Of a stretch of DNA of 64,000 nt, positions 26,804 through 35,946 are shown one piece after another. The notes beneath the pieces are model-generated. The model saw nothing but the letters and a program-made list of their open reading frames with translations, did no database searches and had not been told where the DNA came from. The first letter of the stretch is position 1, and every line of letters begins with the position of its first letter. The stretch is from Xanthobacteraceae bacterium (GTDB lineage Bacteria; Pseudomonadota; Alphaproteobacteria; Rhizobiales; Xanthobacteraceae). The translations under genes and the position numbers were made by a program. The stretch covers positions 1-64,000 of the forward strand of contig JASHQS010000178.1 of the NCBI GenBank assembly GCA_030038995.1, read 5' to 3'.

Positions 26804-27621
26804 CGCGGCTCACCCTCACGCTCCGCCAACGCCCGAGCCAGCGGCTCGATCTGTCGCCATTGGTGCCGCATCTCTTAGCCGGCAAGTCGGCCCGCCAGAT
26901 CGAACGCATCGAATTGCAGACGACGCGGCATCGTGCCGCAGTCGGCGAGGTGTTTCGGCTGCGCATGGGCGACGCCGAGCAAATCTGCATCGAGGGTAGT
27001 TGCGAGCGTTTGGATTACGTCGGCCGGGAGATGGCGGGTGGCGAGCTTCTGGTTGACGGCGATGTCGGCATCCAAGCCGGTCGGCTCATGACCGGAGGTC
27101 GGCTCACGGTGCTGGGCAATGCTGGACCGTGGGCTGCGTCCGGGATGAAATCCGGCGTGCTTCAGATTGCGGGCACGGCGGGCGACCGGCTCGCCGGCCC
27201 GCTGCCGGGAGAGATCAGCGGAATGCGCGGCGGCATCGCCGTCGTTCGCGGCAACGCGGGCGAACGCGCCGGCGACCGCATGCGGCGCGGCACGATCATC
27301 ATCGAAGGCGCCGCCGGGCCGTATGCCGGCGCCAGAATGATTGCCGGCACGCTGATCGTCTCAGGCGGGGCCGGGCCGCTGCCCGGGTTTCTCCTCAAGC
27401 GCGGCACCATCGTTCTCGGCAGCGGCTGCGGCGCGCTCTCGCCGACATTCGTCGATTGCGGCGTACACCAGCTCCTCGCCAATCGATACATGGCCGCGAT
27501 GATCGAGCACTACAGCAAGTCTGCGGCCAGGCTCATGCGCCGGCCGCTAAGGCGGCTTGCGGGCGATATGGCGGTGCTGGGCAAAGGCGAGATCTTTCTC
27601 GGAAACGGCACGGATGTTTAG
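26800..27621 (+). CDS. fhcC: Formyltransferase/hydrolase complex subunit C
   Basis: A 273-aa FhcC/FwdC homologue built from the glycine-rich repeat that also forms the beta-helix of glutamate synthase. Repeats are evident in VGREMAGGELLVDGDVGIQA, ISGMRGGIAVVRGNAGERAG and MRRGTIIIEGAAGPYAGARM. It starts with GTG 26800 inside the fhcD stop (GTGA). It is structural and is thought to carry substrate between the A and D active sites. It is the last gene of the fhc operon. Confidence 0.95.
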   Translation: MTRLTLTLRQRPSQRLDLSPLVPHLLAGKSARQIERIELQTTRHRAAVGEVFRLRMGDAEQICIEGSCERLDYVGREMAGGELLVDGDVGIQAGRLMTGGRLTVLGNAGPWAASGMKSGVLQIAGTAGDRLAGPLPGEISGMRGGIAVVRGNAGERAGDRMRRGTIIIEGAAGPYAGARMIAGTLIVSGGAGPLPGFLLKRGTIVLGSGCGALSPTFVDCGVHQLLANRYMAAMIEHYSKSAARLMRRPLRRLAGDMAVLGKGEIFLGNGTDV

Positions 27622-27689
27622 CGACAAGCCTTCGTAATCGCATGGAAGTTGCGTAAGATAACTATGGCTAACGCGGCCGGAGCCACGTC

Positions 27690-27926
27690 ATGGACATCAT
27701 AGCTATCGTGTTCACCGTTTGCGCGCTGGCGCACCCCAATCAGTGCGAGGAGCAGCGGATCGAATATTTCTGGAACGGCTCGCTGCGCGACTGCATCCAG
27801 GGCGCTCAGCCTTATCTCGCGCAGTGGATCGGCGAGCACCCGAATTGGACCGTCAAACGATATCACTGCGAATTCCCCCGAAAGAAAGATAGAGCCGATG
27901 CGCGTGGAGCAGCGCGCCCGACGTGA
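27690..27926 (+). CDS. Small conserved protein, unknown
   Basis: A 78-aa protein with a hydrophobic start (MDIIAIVFTVCALAHPNQCE) that may be a signal or anchor segment, followed by EYFWNGSLRDCIQGAQPYLA and HPNWTVKRYHCEF. Three Cys could pair in the periplasm. Similar short proteins occur widely in Rhizobiales. It ends 28 bp inside folP, in another frame. No function known. Confidence 0.6.
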   Translation: MDIIAIVFTVCALAHPNQCEEQRIEYFWNGSLRDCIQGAQPYLAQWIGEHPNWTVKRYHCEFPRKKDRADARGAARPT

Positions 27927-28755
27927 CGCGTTCCTTGAAAAAATCGGAAGCCGTCCGCTGGTCATGGGAATTCTCAACTTGACGCCGGATTCATTTTCCG
28001 ACGGCGGCCGCTTCGTTGTCCCGGAAGCTGCGTTGGCGCACGCCGCCGCGATGGCAGAAGCGGGCTGCGACATCATTGACGTCGGCGGCGAGTCGACGCG
28101 GCCCGGAGCCGTCGCGATCAGTGAGGCCGAAGAGCTTTCGCGCGTCGAGGCGACATTGGCGGGGCTGGTCGGGAGGCTGGAAATTCCGCTGTCAATCGAT
28201 ACTTACAAGGCCAACGTCGCCGCGCGTGCCATCGCAGTGGGCGCCGTCCTGGTGAACGACGTATGGGGCTTGCAGAAAGATCCGACGATGGCCGGCACGG
28301 TCGCCTCGGGCGAAGCCGCGGTCGTGATCATGCACAATCGCGCCGACAAGGACGCCGCGCTCGACATCCTTGCCGAGATCAGGCGATTTTTTGCTCGTTC
28401 GCTTGAACTGGCGGAAATCGCCGGAATCCCGCGCTCGCGCATCATTCTCGATCCCGGAATTGCCTTCGGCAAGACCGCGCGTCAGAACGTTGAAGTGATC
28501 GCCAGGCTCGGCGAGCTGGCTGACTTCGGCTGTCCGATCATGGTCGGGCTTTCGCGCAAGACCTTTTTGGGATCGCTGGTCGAGGGCGGCATCGATGGAC
28601 AGCTCGTCGGTACCGTCACGGCCAATCTCGTGGCGGCGATGCACGGCGCGTCGATCTTCAGAGTCCATGACGTCGCCGAGCATGTCAGCGCGTTCAAAGT
28701 GCGGGACGCGATCTGCGAGGGCGCCAGCCCGGGACCGATTCGCCGACAGCCATGA
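27898..28755 (+). CDS. folP: Dihydropteroate synthase
   Basis: A 285-aa DHPS. Signature 1 is MGILNLTPDSFSDGGRF near residue 22 and signature 2 is the DIIDVGGESTRPGA stretch; SIDTYKANVAARA, GIAFGKTARQN and VGLSRKTFLG complete the pterin and sulfonamide site. It joins dihydropterin pyrophosphate to p-aminobenzoate in folate synthesis. Its place behind the fhc operon makes a role in the H4MPT branch possible, but sequence alone fits ordinary FolP. A second, DHPS-like protein lies at 40150. Confidence 0.95.
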   Translation: MRVEQRARRDAFLEKIGSRPLVMGILNLTPDSFSDGGRFVVPEAALAHAAAMAEAGCDIIDVGGESTRPGAVAISEAEELSRVEATLAGLVGRLEIPLSIDTYKANVAARAIAVGAVLVNDVWGLQKDPTMAGTVASGEAAVVIMHNRADKDAALDILAEIRRFFARSLELAEIAGIPRSRIILDPGIAFGKTARQNVEVIARLGELADFGCPIMVGLSRKTFLGSLVEGGIDGQLVGTVTANLVAAMHGASIFRVHDVAEHVSAFKVRDAICEGASPGPIRRQP

Positions 28756-28815
28756 CGGAGAGCTGTCGGCGGGGCGGGCCGCTCCACGATAGGAGCTACA
28801 ACAAGGAAGGTGGTC

Positions 28816-29175
28816 ATGACTCGCATTATCCTATCGGTCGGCCTCGGCGCCATGCTGCTGTTCGCTTGCGGCGCAAATTCAAAGGTGAAAGCCGTCGAGA
28901 TCAACGATTATCCAACATCGGCGCGCGTCGACTACGTCTTTGGCTGCATGAAAGCCAACGGCGAAACGCAGGTTTCGCTGCAGAAATGCTCCTGTTCGAT
29001 CGACGTCATCGCCTCGCTATTGCCTTACGACCGCTATGTCGCGGCGGAGACCGTGCTGAGCATGGCTCAGGTCCCCGGAAATCTCGGCGGCGAATTTCGT
29101 TCGACGGAAACCGCTCGCACCGCCCTCCAGGATTTGCGCCGGGCGCAGGCGGAGGCGGAAGTCCGCTGTTTCTGA
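28816..29175 (+). CDS. Exported protein, unknown (C1 cluster)
   Basis: A 119-aa protein with a signal peptide that may be of the lipoprotein type ([17 protein letters not shown]). The mature part has four Cys, notably FGCMKAN and [18 protein letters not shown], and ends in a helix with RCF. Start ATG 28816 is chosen over GTG 28810 because AAGGAAGG lies five to six bases before it. Similar proteins accompany methanol-oxidation genes in other methylotrophs, to my recollection; function unknown. It converges on the broken metallohydrolase gene. Confidence 0.65.
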   Translation: MTRIILSVGLGAMLLFACGANSKVKAVEINDYPTSARVDYVFGCMKANGETQVSLQKCSCSIDVIASLLPYDRYVAAETVLSMAQVPGNLGGEFRSTETARTALQDLRRAQAEAEVRCF

Positions 29176-29184
29176 CGGCGCCGT

Positions 29185-30024
29185 TCACATCGCTTCGACG
29201 GGCCACTCGGCTTTGAAGACCTGGCCCTCGGTATCCTGAGCTTCGACGCGAAACGTGCTCGCGCCGTTCGGCACATAGGAAAACCGGATATTGGGATTTT
29301 CCGATATCGGTATGCCGCCGTCCATCTCCAGGAGCAGCCGGTCGCCTTGCCACTGCCGTCGAGGACCGGGATGTGACGCACGAAGACCAGATCTCCGGCG
29401 AACAGCGTGCCGCTCGCGGCATCGAGCACGGTGAGATCGCTGTCGCTGTGCGACGGGCGCCAGGCTTGCAGCACGAGCGGACGACGGCCGAGGTCGAGCT
29501 TCACCTGATCGGCGACGGTCAGCGCCGGCGGCACGATCTTCACGTCATCGAGCAGGCCGCCCATGCTGGCGCGAAAGGATTTGAGATAATACGAGCCGCG
29601 CTCCGCCAATGCGCGCGGCAGATTATGGTGACCGACGACGATGGCCGGCGGCGAAAGCGCCGCATTGCCGAATACATGATCGGGGTGGCCGTGCGTGTTT
29701 ATGACGTAGCGGATCGGTTTATCGGTAATGTGACGGACAGCGGCGCGAAGCCGTCGCCCCTCGCGCACGCTGGCCGCCGGTGTCGACGACGGCCACGCCG
29801 TCGTCGCCGACGATAAAGCCAACGTTGGCGATCGCCCCTTCGTTGGCGGCGTTCATCAGGGCGATGGCGCCAGCATGCACATAGACGCCAGGCGCCGCTT
29901 CATTGACTGCGAGCGCCTCTATCCGATCCTGCGAATAGATCAGCGTCACCGACCTGCCGAAAAGAACCGTAAGCAAGGCAGTCCCCAGGCCAATCCTGAC
30001 GATGCTGTCGCGTGCGCCCATCAT
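29185..30024 (-). pseudogene. Quinoprotein-relay zinc metallohydrolase fused by deletion to SoxYZ-like carrier end
   Basis: Reading from 30024: a signal-like N-terminus, then a metallo-beta-lactamase-fold protein ([20 protein letters not shown]), broken by one extra base near 29772-29773. It continues in the next frame with the zinc motif [18 protein letters not shown] and ends at [11 protein letters not shown]. From about 29350 a third frame gives a different protein end, [20 protein letters not shown], then [20 protein letters not shown] and a stop at 29185, which looks like the SoxZ half of a quinoprotein-associated SoxYZ-like carrier. In xox clusters these two genes are normally adjacent. 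A deletion seems to have removed the metallohydrolase C-terminus and the SoxY half. Confidence 0.75.
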
Positions 30025-30184
30025 GCGGGATCCTGCCTCCGCGTCTCACGGCGTTTTCCGAGCTCCTGCCCACTTCACATAGCGACGAGTTTTCGGCTCA
30101 ATGTTGGGAGACGTCCCGAGTAGTAATTTCTATTGCGCGCCAACCGATATGGGCATAGTATCGCATAAGTTTCCGGCTTCAAGG

Positions 30185-30212
30185 ACGCCAACTTTTCAGG
30201 GAGGGTTGGCGT
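30185..30212. promoter_or_regulatory. Inverted repeat upstream of xoxF
   Basis: ACGCCAAC at 30185-30192 pairs perfectly with GTTGGCGT at 30205-30212 around a 12-bp spacer, about 170 bp before the xoxF start, within the 360-bp gap that must hold the xoxF promoter. It may be a regulator binding site. The following TTTCTTC also allows it to be a weak rightward terminator, but no rightward gene precedes it here. Confidence 0.45.
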
Positions 30213-30384
30213 TTCTTCGAAGGCGTGCGTAGGCTCTGAGAGAAGAAGATTCTCGGGCTGCGCTGATGCCGTGACACGCTGCCGGAGATGCTTCCCGAGG
30301 CACGGGTTTGCGTCGCGAGGCCAAGCTCGCTTTGGGCTTGTTCACGTCGGTGCGCCCCCGTGAAACACGCAGGGAGGACGCACG

Positions 30385-32187
30385 ATGCGTTGTTTCTCAC
30401 TTACGGTCGGTATTTGCATGGGACTGGTCGCAACGCTTACCGCGGCCACTGTCTATGCTGATAGCGATGAGGAAAAAGCAGCGGCAAACCCGGCCAATTG
30501 GGCAATGCCGCGGCTGAACAACAGCCTAACCGCCTATTCAACGCTGAAGCAGATCAACACCGGCAATGTCGGCAAGCTGCAGGTCGCATGGACGTTCTCC
30601 ACCGGCGTGCTGCGTGGCCACGAAGGAGCACCGCTCGTCATCGGCGATGTGATGTACTTAGTCACCCCGTTTCCGAACATCGTGTATGCGCTCGATCTCA
30701 ATCACGATGGGAAGATTATTTGGAAGTACGAGCCAAAGCAGGATCCCAATGTCATCCCGGTGATGTGCTGCGATACCGTCAATCGTGGCTTGTCGTTTGG
30801 TGACGGGAAGATTTTCCTGCACCAAGCCGACACTACGCTGGTCGCGCTCGACGCCAAGACCGGGAAGGTAGTGTGGTCGGTGAAGGATGGCGACCCGACG
30901 AAAGGCGAAACCGGCACGTCGGCGCCGTTCGTTTACAAGGACAAGGTCCTGGTCGGAGATTCCGGCGGAGAATTCGGCGTTCAGTGTCACATGACCGCCT
31001 ACAACATCAAGGACGGCAAGCGGGTGTGGCGTGGCTACTCTGAAGGCCCCGACGATCAAATTCTCGTCGACCCCGAAAAGACAACTTCGCTCGGCAAGCC
31101 GATCGGAAAGGATTCCAGCCTAAAAACTTGGCAGGGCGATCAATGGAAGATCGGCGGCGGCTGCACTTGGGGCTGGCCGTCCTACGATCCGCAGCTCAAT
31201 CTGATCTACTGGGGTTCAGGCAATCCGTCGACGTGGAACCCGAGCCAACGCCCGGGCGACAATAAATGGTCGATGACCATCTGGGCCCGCAACCTTGATA
31301 CCGGCGTGGCCAAGTGGGTCTATCAGATGACGCCCCACGACCAGTGGGACTATGACGGCGTCAACGAGATGGTCCTGACCGATCAGCGCATCAATGGTCG
31401 CGAACGCAAGCTCTTGACCCACTTCGATCGCAACGGTCTCGGCTACACGCTTGACCGCGTGACCGGCGAGCTTCTCGTCGCCCAGAAGTACGATCCGGCG
31501 GTAAACTGGACCAGCGGAGTCGACATGAACAAAAACTCCGCGAACTATGGCCGGCCCACGGTCGTCGAGAAATATTCGACGGAGACGCCGAATGTAAACC
31601 ATACCGGCATCTGTCCCGCGGCACTTGGAACCAAGGACGAGCAGCCGTCCGCCTATTCGCCGGAGACGCAGCTGTTCTACGTGCCGACGAACCACGTCTG
31701 CATGGACTACGAGCCGTTCAAGGTCAGCTACACGGCGGGTCAGCCTTATGTCGGGGCGACGCTCTCGATGTACCCGGCCCCTGGCGGCAACAACATGGGC
31801 AACTTCATCGCCTGGGACGGCAAGACGGGAAAGATCGTCTGGTCCGACCCCGAGCTGTTCTCGGTGTGGTCCGGCGCGCTGGCGACCGCCGGCGGCGTGG
31901 TGTTCTACGGCACGCTGGAAGGTTATCTGAAGGCGGTGGACGCCAAGACGGGTAAGCTGCTTTACAAGTTTAAAACCCCGTCCGGCATCATCGGCAACGT
32001 CATGACGTACGAGCACGGCGGCAAGCAATATGTGGCGGTGCTGTCTGGCGTCGGCGGCTGGGCGGGAATCGGCCTGGCGGCCGGCCTTACCGATCCGCAC
32101 GCCGGCTTGGGCGCAGTGGGCGGCTATGCCGCACTGAGCAACTACACTGCGCTGGGCGGACAGCTCACGGTCTTTACGCTGCCTTGA
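30385..32187 (+). CDS. xoxF: Lanthanide-dependent PQQ methanol dehydrogenase
   Basis: A 600-aa XoxF with signal peptide ([21 protein letters not shown]). It oxidises methanol in the periplasm using PQQ and a lanthanide. The vicinal disulfide [10 protein letters not shown] is Cys128-Cys129. The motif [11 protein letters not shown] has Asp322-Tyr-Asp324; the second Asp is the residue that marks lanthanide-using XoxF and is absent from calcium-type MxaF. Tryptophan-docking repeats ([45 protein letters not shown]) form the eight-blade propeller. GGGAGGA lies eight bases before the start. xoxG and xoxJ follow. No mxaF/mxaI is seen in the window. Confidence 0.97.
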   Translation: MRCFSLTVGICMGLVATLTAATVYADSDEEKAAANPANWAMPRLNNSLTAYSTLKQINTGNVGKLQVAWTFSTGVLRGHEGAPLVIGDVMYLVTPFPNIVYALDLNHDGKIIWKYEPKQDPNVIPVMCCDTVNRGLSFGDGKIFLHQADTTLVALDAKTGKVVWSVKDGDPTKGETGTSAPFVYKDKVLVGDSGGEFGVQCHMTAYNIKDGKRVWRGYSEGPDDQILVDPEKTTSLGKPIGKDSSLKTWQGDQWKIGGGCTWGWPSYDPQLNLIYWGSGNPSTWNPSQRPGDNKWSMTIWARNLDTGVAKWVYQMTPHDQWDYDGVNEMVLTDQRINGRERKLLTHFDRNGLGYTLDRVTGELLVAQKYDPAVNWTSGVDMNKNSANYGRPTVVEKYSTETPNVNHTGICPAALGTKDEQPSAYSPETQLFYVPTNHVCMDYEPFKVSYTAGQPYVGATLSMYPAPGGNNMGNFIAWDGKTGKIVWSDPELFSVWSGALATAGGVVFYGTLEGYLKAVDAKTGKLLYKFKTPSGIIGNVMTYEHGGKQYVAVLSGVGGWAGIGLAAGLTDPHAGLGAVGGYAALSNYTALGGQLTVFTLP

Positions 32188-32283
32188 GGGATCGCGAAGC
32201 GAACCTGAAATTTCTCCGGCGCGTCGTCACGGGCGCGCCGGAGCTAGCTTTTGTCTCTCCGCTATCGTCGTAAGGACTCTGTC

Positions 32284-32811
32284 GTGAAATTACGTGCTGG
32301 CGCAGCGGCCGTGTGTGCGCTTACCCTCCTGGCATTATGGACTGGCGTTGCGGTGGCGGATGGGTCGGGAGACCCCGCCGCCGTCAAGAACCAGGACGGC
32401 AAATACTACGACAAGCAAGGTAATCCTACCTACAGCATCAAACCGGACGGCACCGTCGACTGGTACACCTATTCCGGCTTCATCCGCTACAGTTCCGAGT
32501 GTTTGCGCTGCCATGGACCCGACGGCCTTGGTTCATCCTACGCGCCGGCGCTGGTGGATTCTCTAAAGACCTTAAGTTACCCCGATTTCCTGGGAGTGGT
32601 CGCCGGCGGCAAAAAAGCCGTAAATACCGCACAGGATCTTGTGATGCCGTCGTTCGGCACAGACAAGAACGTGATGTGCGTGGTCGACGATATCTATGTC
32701 TATCTGCGCGCACGTTCCAACGGGGCGATCGGGCGCGGTCGTCCGGACAAGCACGAAGCAATACCGGCAGCCGCCAAGAAATGGCAGGACACCTGCTTCG
32801 GCACGAGTTGA
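32284..32811 (+). CDS. xoxG: c-type cytochrome, XoxF electron acceptor
   Basis: A 175-aa exported cytochrome cL-type protein. The signal peptide is followed by DGKYYDKQGNPTYSIKPDGT, a stretch typical of XoxG, and the haem motif SSECLRCHGPDG (Cys73, Cys76, His77). GTG 32284 is chosen because AAGGA lies at ribosome-site distance; the TTG 32251 alternative adds a charged, unlikely leader. The likely sixth ligand Met lies in DLVMPSFGTDKNVMC. It takes electrons from XoxF in the periplasm and is in the xoxFGJ order. Confidence 0.93.
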   Translation: MKLRAGAAAVCALTLLALWTGVAVADGSGDPAAVKNQDGKYYDKQGNPTYSIKPDGTVDWYTYSGFIRYSSECLRCHGPDGLGSSYAPALVDSLKTLSYPDFLGVVAGGKKAVNTAQDLVMPSFGTDKNVMCVVDDIYVYLRARSNGAIGRGRPDKHEAIPAAAKKWQDTCFGTS

Positions 32812-32857
32812 AAACGCAAGCCGAGCCTGACGGCCCGACCGCATGAAGGGCGCAGCT

Positions 32858-33730
32858 ATGACGAACCGGCTGGCTTATGCAGCCCTCTGCTGTGCATCGT
32901 TTGCCGTCAGCATGCCGGCGCCATCATTCGGGCAAGGCAATAGCGTTCTGCAGGGTGGGCTTGAACTGATCGATCCCAAGGTCCTGCGGGTCTGCGCCGA
33001 CCCCAACAGTCTGCCGCTGTCGAACGACAAGGGCGAAGGCTTCGAAAACAAACTTGCAGAACTCTTCGCCGCCAAGCTCGGCAAGAGCCTCTCTTACACC
33101 TATTACCCTGAATCCACCGGATTCGTGCGGAACACGCTCGGATCGTACCGTTGCGACGTCATCATGGGTTTTCCCCAGGGCGATGATCTCGTGCTGAGCA
33201 CCAACCCTTATTATCGGACCGGATACGCGTTCGTAGCCAAATCCGACAGCCCGCTCATCGATGTGGAAACGCTCAGCGACCCACGGCTAAAGGACAAGCG
33301 GCTCGGCATCGTGGCCGGCACGCCTCCGGCAACGTACCTGGTCACGGACGGATTGATGCAGAAGGCGAAGTCCTATCCGCTCGTGGTCGACACGCGCTAC
33401 GATTCGTCGCCCCTCGCAATGATCAATGACATCAAGTCAGGGGTGATCGACGCCGGTATCTTGTGGGGGCCGCTCGCCGGATACTACTCTTCGCGCGCCA
33501 ACCCGCCGATGCATACGACGCTGCTCCTGAAGGAGAAAGGCGGGCCGGGTCTTGTTTACCGGATCGTCATGGGCGTTCGACCGTCGGACTCGAATTGGCG
33601 AAGGCGGCTGAACCAGTTGATTGCCGAGAACCAGCCCGCCATCAACAAGCTGCTGCTCGATTACGGCGTGCCAATTCTCAACGAGCAGGATCAGCGCATC
33701 ACCGCCGACACTCTCACGCAAAAGCCGTGA
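32858..33730 (+). CDS. xoxJ: Periplasmic XoxJ-type solute-binding protein
   Basis: A 290-aa protein with a signal peptide (YAALCCASFAVSMPAPSFGQ) and a periplasmic-binding-protein fold (VLRVCADPNSLPLSNDKGEG; LSYTYYPESTGFVRNTLG; SGVIDAGILWGPLAGYY), as in MxaJ/XoxJ. It is thought to activate or load XoxF rather than import a solute. Start ATG 32858 is used; ATG 32843 has no ribosome site, while AAGG lies eight bases before 32858. It is the third gene of xoxFGJ. Confidence 0.92.
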   Translation: MTNRLAYAALCCASFAVSMPAPSFGQGNSVLQGGLELIDPKVLRVCADPNSLPLSNDKGEGFENKLAELFAAKLGKSLSYTYYPESTGFVRNTLGSYRCDVIMGFPQGDDLVLSTNPYYRTGYAFVAKSDSPLIDVETLSDPRLKDKRLGIVAGTPPATYLVTDGLMQKAKSYPLVVDTRYDSSPLAMINDIKSGVIDAGILWGPLAGYYSSRANPPMHTTLLLKEKGGPGLVYRIVMGVRPSDSNWRRRLNQLIAENQPAINKLLLDYGVPILNEQDQRITADTLTQKP

Positions 33731-33737
33731 TGCAGCC

Positions 33738-34303
33738 ATGGGGCGCACTGTCGTCGCGGCGACGTTATAGGTCTCTGCGCCCTCGCCGGTGCCGTTGCAT
33801 GGGCTCAGCAGCCGCCGCAGGAACCGTCGAGCTACCGCATGAACGACTACCGCGGGCCGACGCCAGCGACGCTTGCCGGCGCCCGCGTCGTCACGACTGC
33901 GGCGGCTGCCGAACTGTGGAAGGCAGGCGCCGCGTTCGTCGACGTCCTGCCGCACGCCCCGCGCCCAGCCAATTTGCCGCCGGGCACGATCTGGCGCGAC
34001 CAACCAAGGATGGACATTCCCGGCAGCATCTGGCTGCCCGATACCGGCTATGGCGCGCTTGCCGCGGTCACCGAAAAATACTTGCGTGACGGCCTCGCCA
34101 GGGTTACCGGCGGCGATCGGACGCGCTGGCTGGTCTTCTACTGCATGAAGAATTGCTGGATGTCCTGGAACGCGGCCAAACGCGCATTGAGCATTGGCTA
34201 TAAGAATGTGGCCTGGTACCCGGCGGACGGCACCGATGGCTGGCAGGCAGCCACGCTGCCGCTGCGGGAAGCGCGGCCCGCAGCGGCGGCGGCGCCGGAA
34301 TAG
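33738..34303 (+). pseudogene. PQQ-associated CXXCW-motif protein, signal-peptide frameshift
   Basis: The mature domain (MNDYRGPTPATLAGARVVTT; PGTIWRDQPRMDIPGSIWLP; VFYCMKNCWMSWNAAKR) is a rhodanese-like protein with the Cys-x-x-Cys-Trp motif that accompanies PQQ-dependent alcohol oxidation. In its own frame there is no start codon before Met 33839. An ATG at 33738 in the preceding frame reads MGRTVVAATL, and adding one base near 33765-33767 continues as IGLCALAGAVAWAQQ, a perfect signal peptide. So the gene has lost one base in the leader, or the base is a sequencing error. Without repair the product would start at 33839 and stay cytoplasmic. It directly follows xoxJ. Confidence 0.8.
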
Positions 34304-34310
34304 CCGCCGC

Positions 34311-34928
34311 TCAGTTGAGCGTCTGCTTGATCGCGCGCGCCAGCCCGAAAATGCGCTGCTCGATCGTGGTCGGCACATCGCAAACGTACCGGATCGTCTT
34401 GCGGCGATCCTCGAAGATTCGCGTGCTCCACTCGACTTCGCTGGCAAGCGTCTTGATCTTTGCTTGATCCGCGTTCGGCTTGTCCTCGAGCGCGTGCAGA
34501 TTGTTGACGTCGGCTTCGATCTTGGTGGCCAAATCCATCTCTTTGCGGGACACGCGCTCGAGGCCGTCCATGACTTCGCTGCGCTGCGCGCTCAGTGTAT
34601 CAAACACTCCGGCGAAGACCTCCTTCGCCTTCTGCTGCTTTTCGTCGGCAGTGCCGGTAATGAACTCGGCAATCGCCTTTTGCGCCGCGTCCATGGGCGT
34701 CCGCCGCGCCGCGATCAGCTCGACGAGATCCTTGACCTTGGGATCGTTCTGCCAGCCGTCCCCGACGGCGGCGATCGAGGGGCCGTCCCACATCGACGCG
34801 GTCGACAATTCCGGCACTTTCGGCTGAACGCATGGCCAGTCCGGATAGCGCGTGTCGGCCGCGCGCACCGGCGCGATGAGCGCGCTCCCGATCACGAATA
34901 GGATGAAGAAAAATCCAGCGCGTTTCAT
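34311..34928 (-). CDS. Exported helical protein, unknown (PQQ cluster)
   Basis: A 205-aa exported protein: signal peptide (GFFFILFVIGSALIAPVRAA), then RYPDWPCVQPKVPELSTASM and long amphipathic helices (EKQQKAKEVFAGVFDTL; DGLERVSRKEMDLATKIEAD) ending VCDVPTTIEQRIFGLARAIK. Two Cys near the two ends could form a disulfide. The same kind of protein recurs beside PQQ-associated genes in methylotrophs, to my recollection. It is the last of three leftward genes, behind the beta-propeller protein. Function unknown. Confidence 0.7.
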   Translation of the reverse strand: MKRAGFFFILFVIGSALIAPVRAADTRYPDWPCVQPKVPELSTASMWDGPSIAAVGDGWQNDPKVKDLVELIAARRTPMDAAQKAIAEFITGTADEKQQKAKEVFAGVFDTLSAQRSEVMDGLERVSRKEMDLATKIEADVNNLHALEDKPNADQAKIKTLASEVEWSTRIFEDRRKTIRYVCDVPTTIEQRIFGLARAIKQTLN

Positions 34929-34962
34929 CCGAATTCCTCCGCCAACCGTTTATAATCGCGGC

Positions 34963-35931
34963 TCAATGGTCGGACATCGCAATGCCCCACGGCAACTCGC
35001 CGACCTGAACCGTATTGACAACTTTGAGGGCGGCAACGTCGATCACCGATACGTCGTTCGATACGCCGTTGGCCGCCAGCAAATATTTGCCGTCCGGCGT
35101 AAACGCCATGTGCCAAACCCGCTGGCCGACCAAAAGATATTTGATGACCTTATGGCTCTTCACGTCGACCACGGCCACGTGATTGGCCGGCCCAAGCGCG
35201 ATAAAGGCCAATTTACCATCGCTCGTAATATTGATCCCGACCGGCTGAATCGGGTCCGAGCGCATCCCGGCGATCGCAAATTCGATTTTGTCTTTGACGA
35301 CGCGCTTGACCGGATCGATGACGCTGACCGTGCCGCCGACCTCCGATGACACCCAAAGCTCCGATCCATCGGGAGTGAACGCTGCGAAACGCGGCCGCTG
35401 GTCGACCAGAACACTGGCCAAGACTTCGCGCTTCGCCGGATCGATGAAGTGGGCCATGTTGGTGGTTTCCGACGTGTTGATGAGAATCTTGCCATCAGGG
35501 CTCATGGCCATCCCCTCGGGCTCAACACCAACCTGCACCGCGCCGACCTGCTCCCGTCGCGCAATGTCGATGATCGTGACCGTGTTGTCGTTCTCGTTGG
35601 CGACGTAGAGAAACTTGCCATCGGGGCTCGCGGTGAAAAACTCCGGATCCGGGCCGGAAGGCAGCGTGTCGGCGACCGCGTTGGTGCCGGTATCGATCAT
35701 CTGGATCGTGTCGTCGTCGCCGCAGGCGACCAGAACATATTTTTGATCCTTGGTATAAGCGATGCCGCGCGGCCGCTGCCCGACCTTGATCGTTTTCACG
35801 ACCTTCCAGGCGTCGGTATCGATCAGAGAAACCGTGTTGCTCCTCTCGTTGGAAACGTACGCACGATAGGCGCTGGCCTGGCCGTCAAGCGTCAGCACAA
35901 GAGCGATGCCGAGAATGAACCGGAGCCACAT
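34963..35931 (-). CDS. PQQ-dependent catabolism-associated beta-propeller protein
   Basis: A 322-aa exported YVTN-type beta-propeller. After the signal peptide come seven regular blades such as AYVSNERSNTVSLIDTDAWK, LYVANENDNTVTIIDIARRE and YLLAANGVSNDVSVIDVAAL. The family is a regular partner of PQQ-dependent alcohol dehydrogenases and may bind a protein or the cofactor in the periplasm. It lies 15 bp downstream of the substrate-binding-like protein on the same strand. Confidence 0.9.
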   Translation of the reverse strand: MWLRFILGIALVLTLDGQASAYRAYVSNERSNTVSLIDTDAWKVVKTIKVGQRPRGIAYTKDQKYVLVACGDDDTIQMIDTGTNAVADTLPSGPDPEFFTASPDGKFLYVANENDNTVTIIDIARREQVGAVQVGVEPEGMAMSPDGKILINTSETTNMAHFIDPAKREVLASVLVDQRPRFAAFTPDGSELWVSSEVGGTVSVIDPVKRVVKDKIEFAIAGMRSDPIQPVGINITSDGKLAFIALGPANHVAVVDVKSHKVIKYLLVGQRVWHMAFTPDGKYLLAANGVSNDVSVIDVAALKVVNTVQVGELPWGIAMSDH

Positions 35932-35946
35932 TGGTCTGATCTCCGA

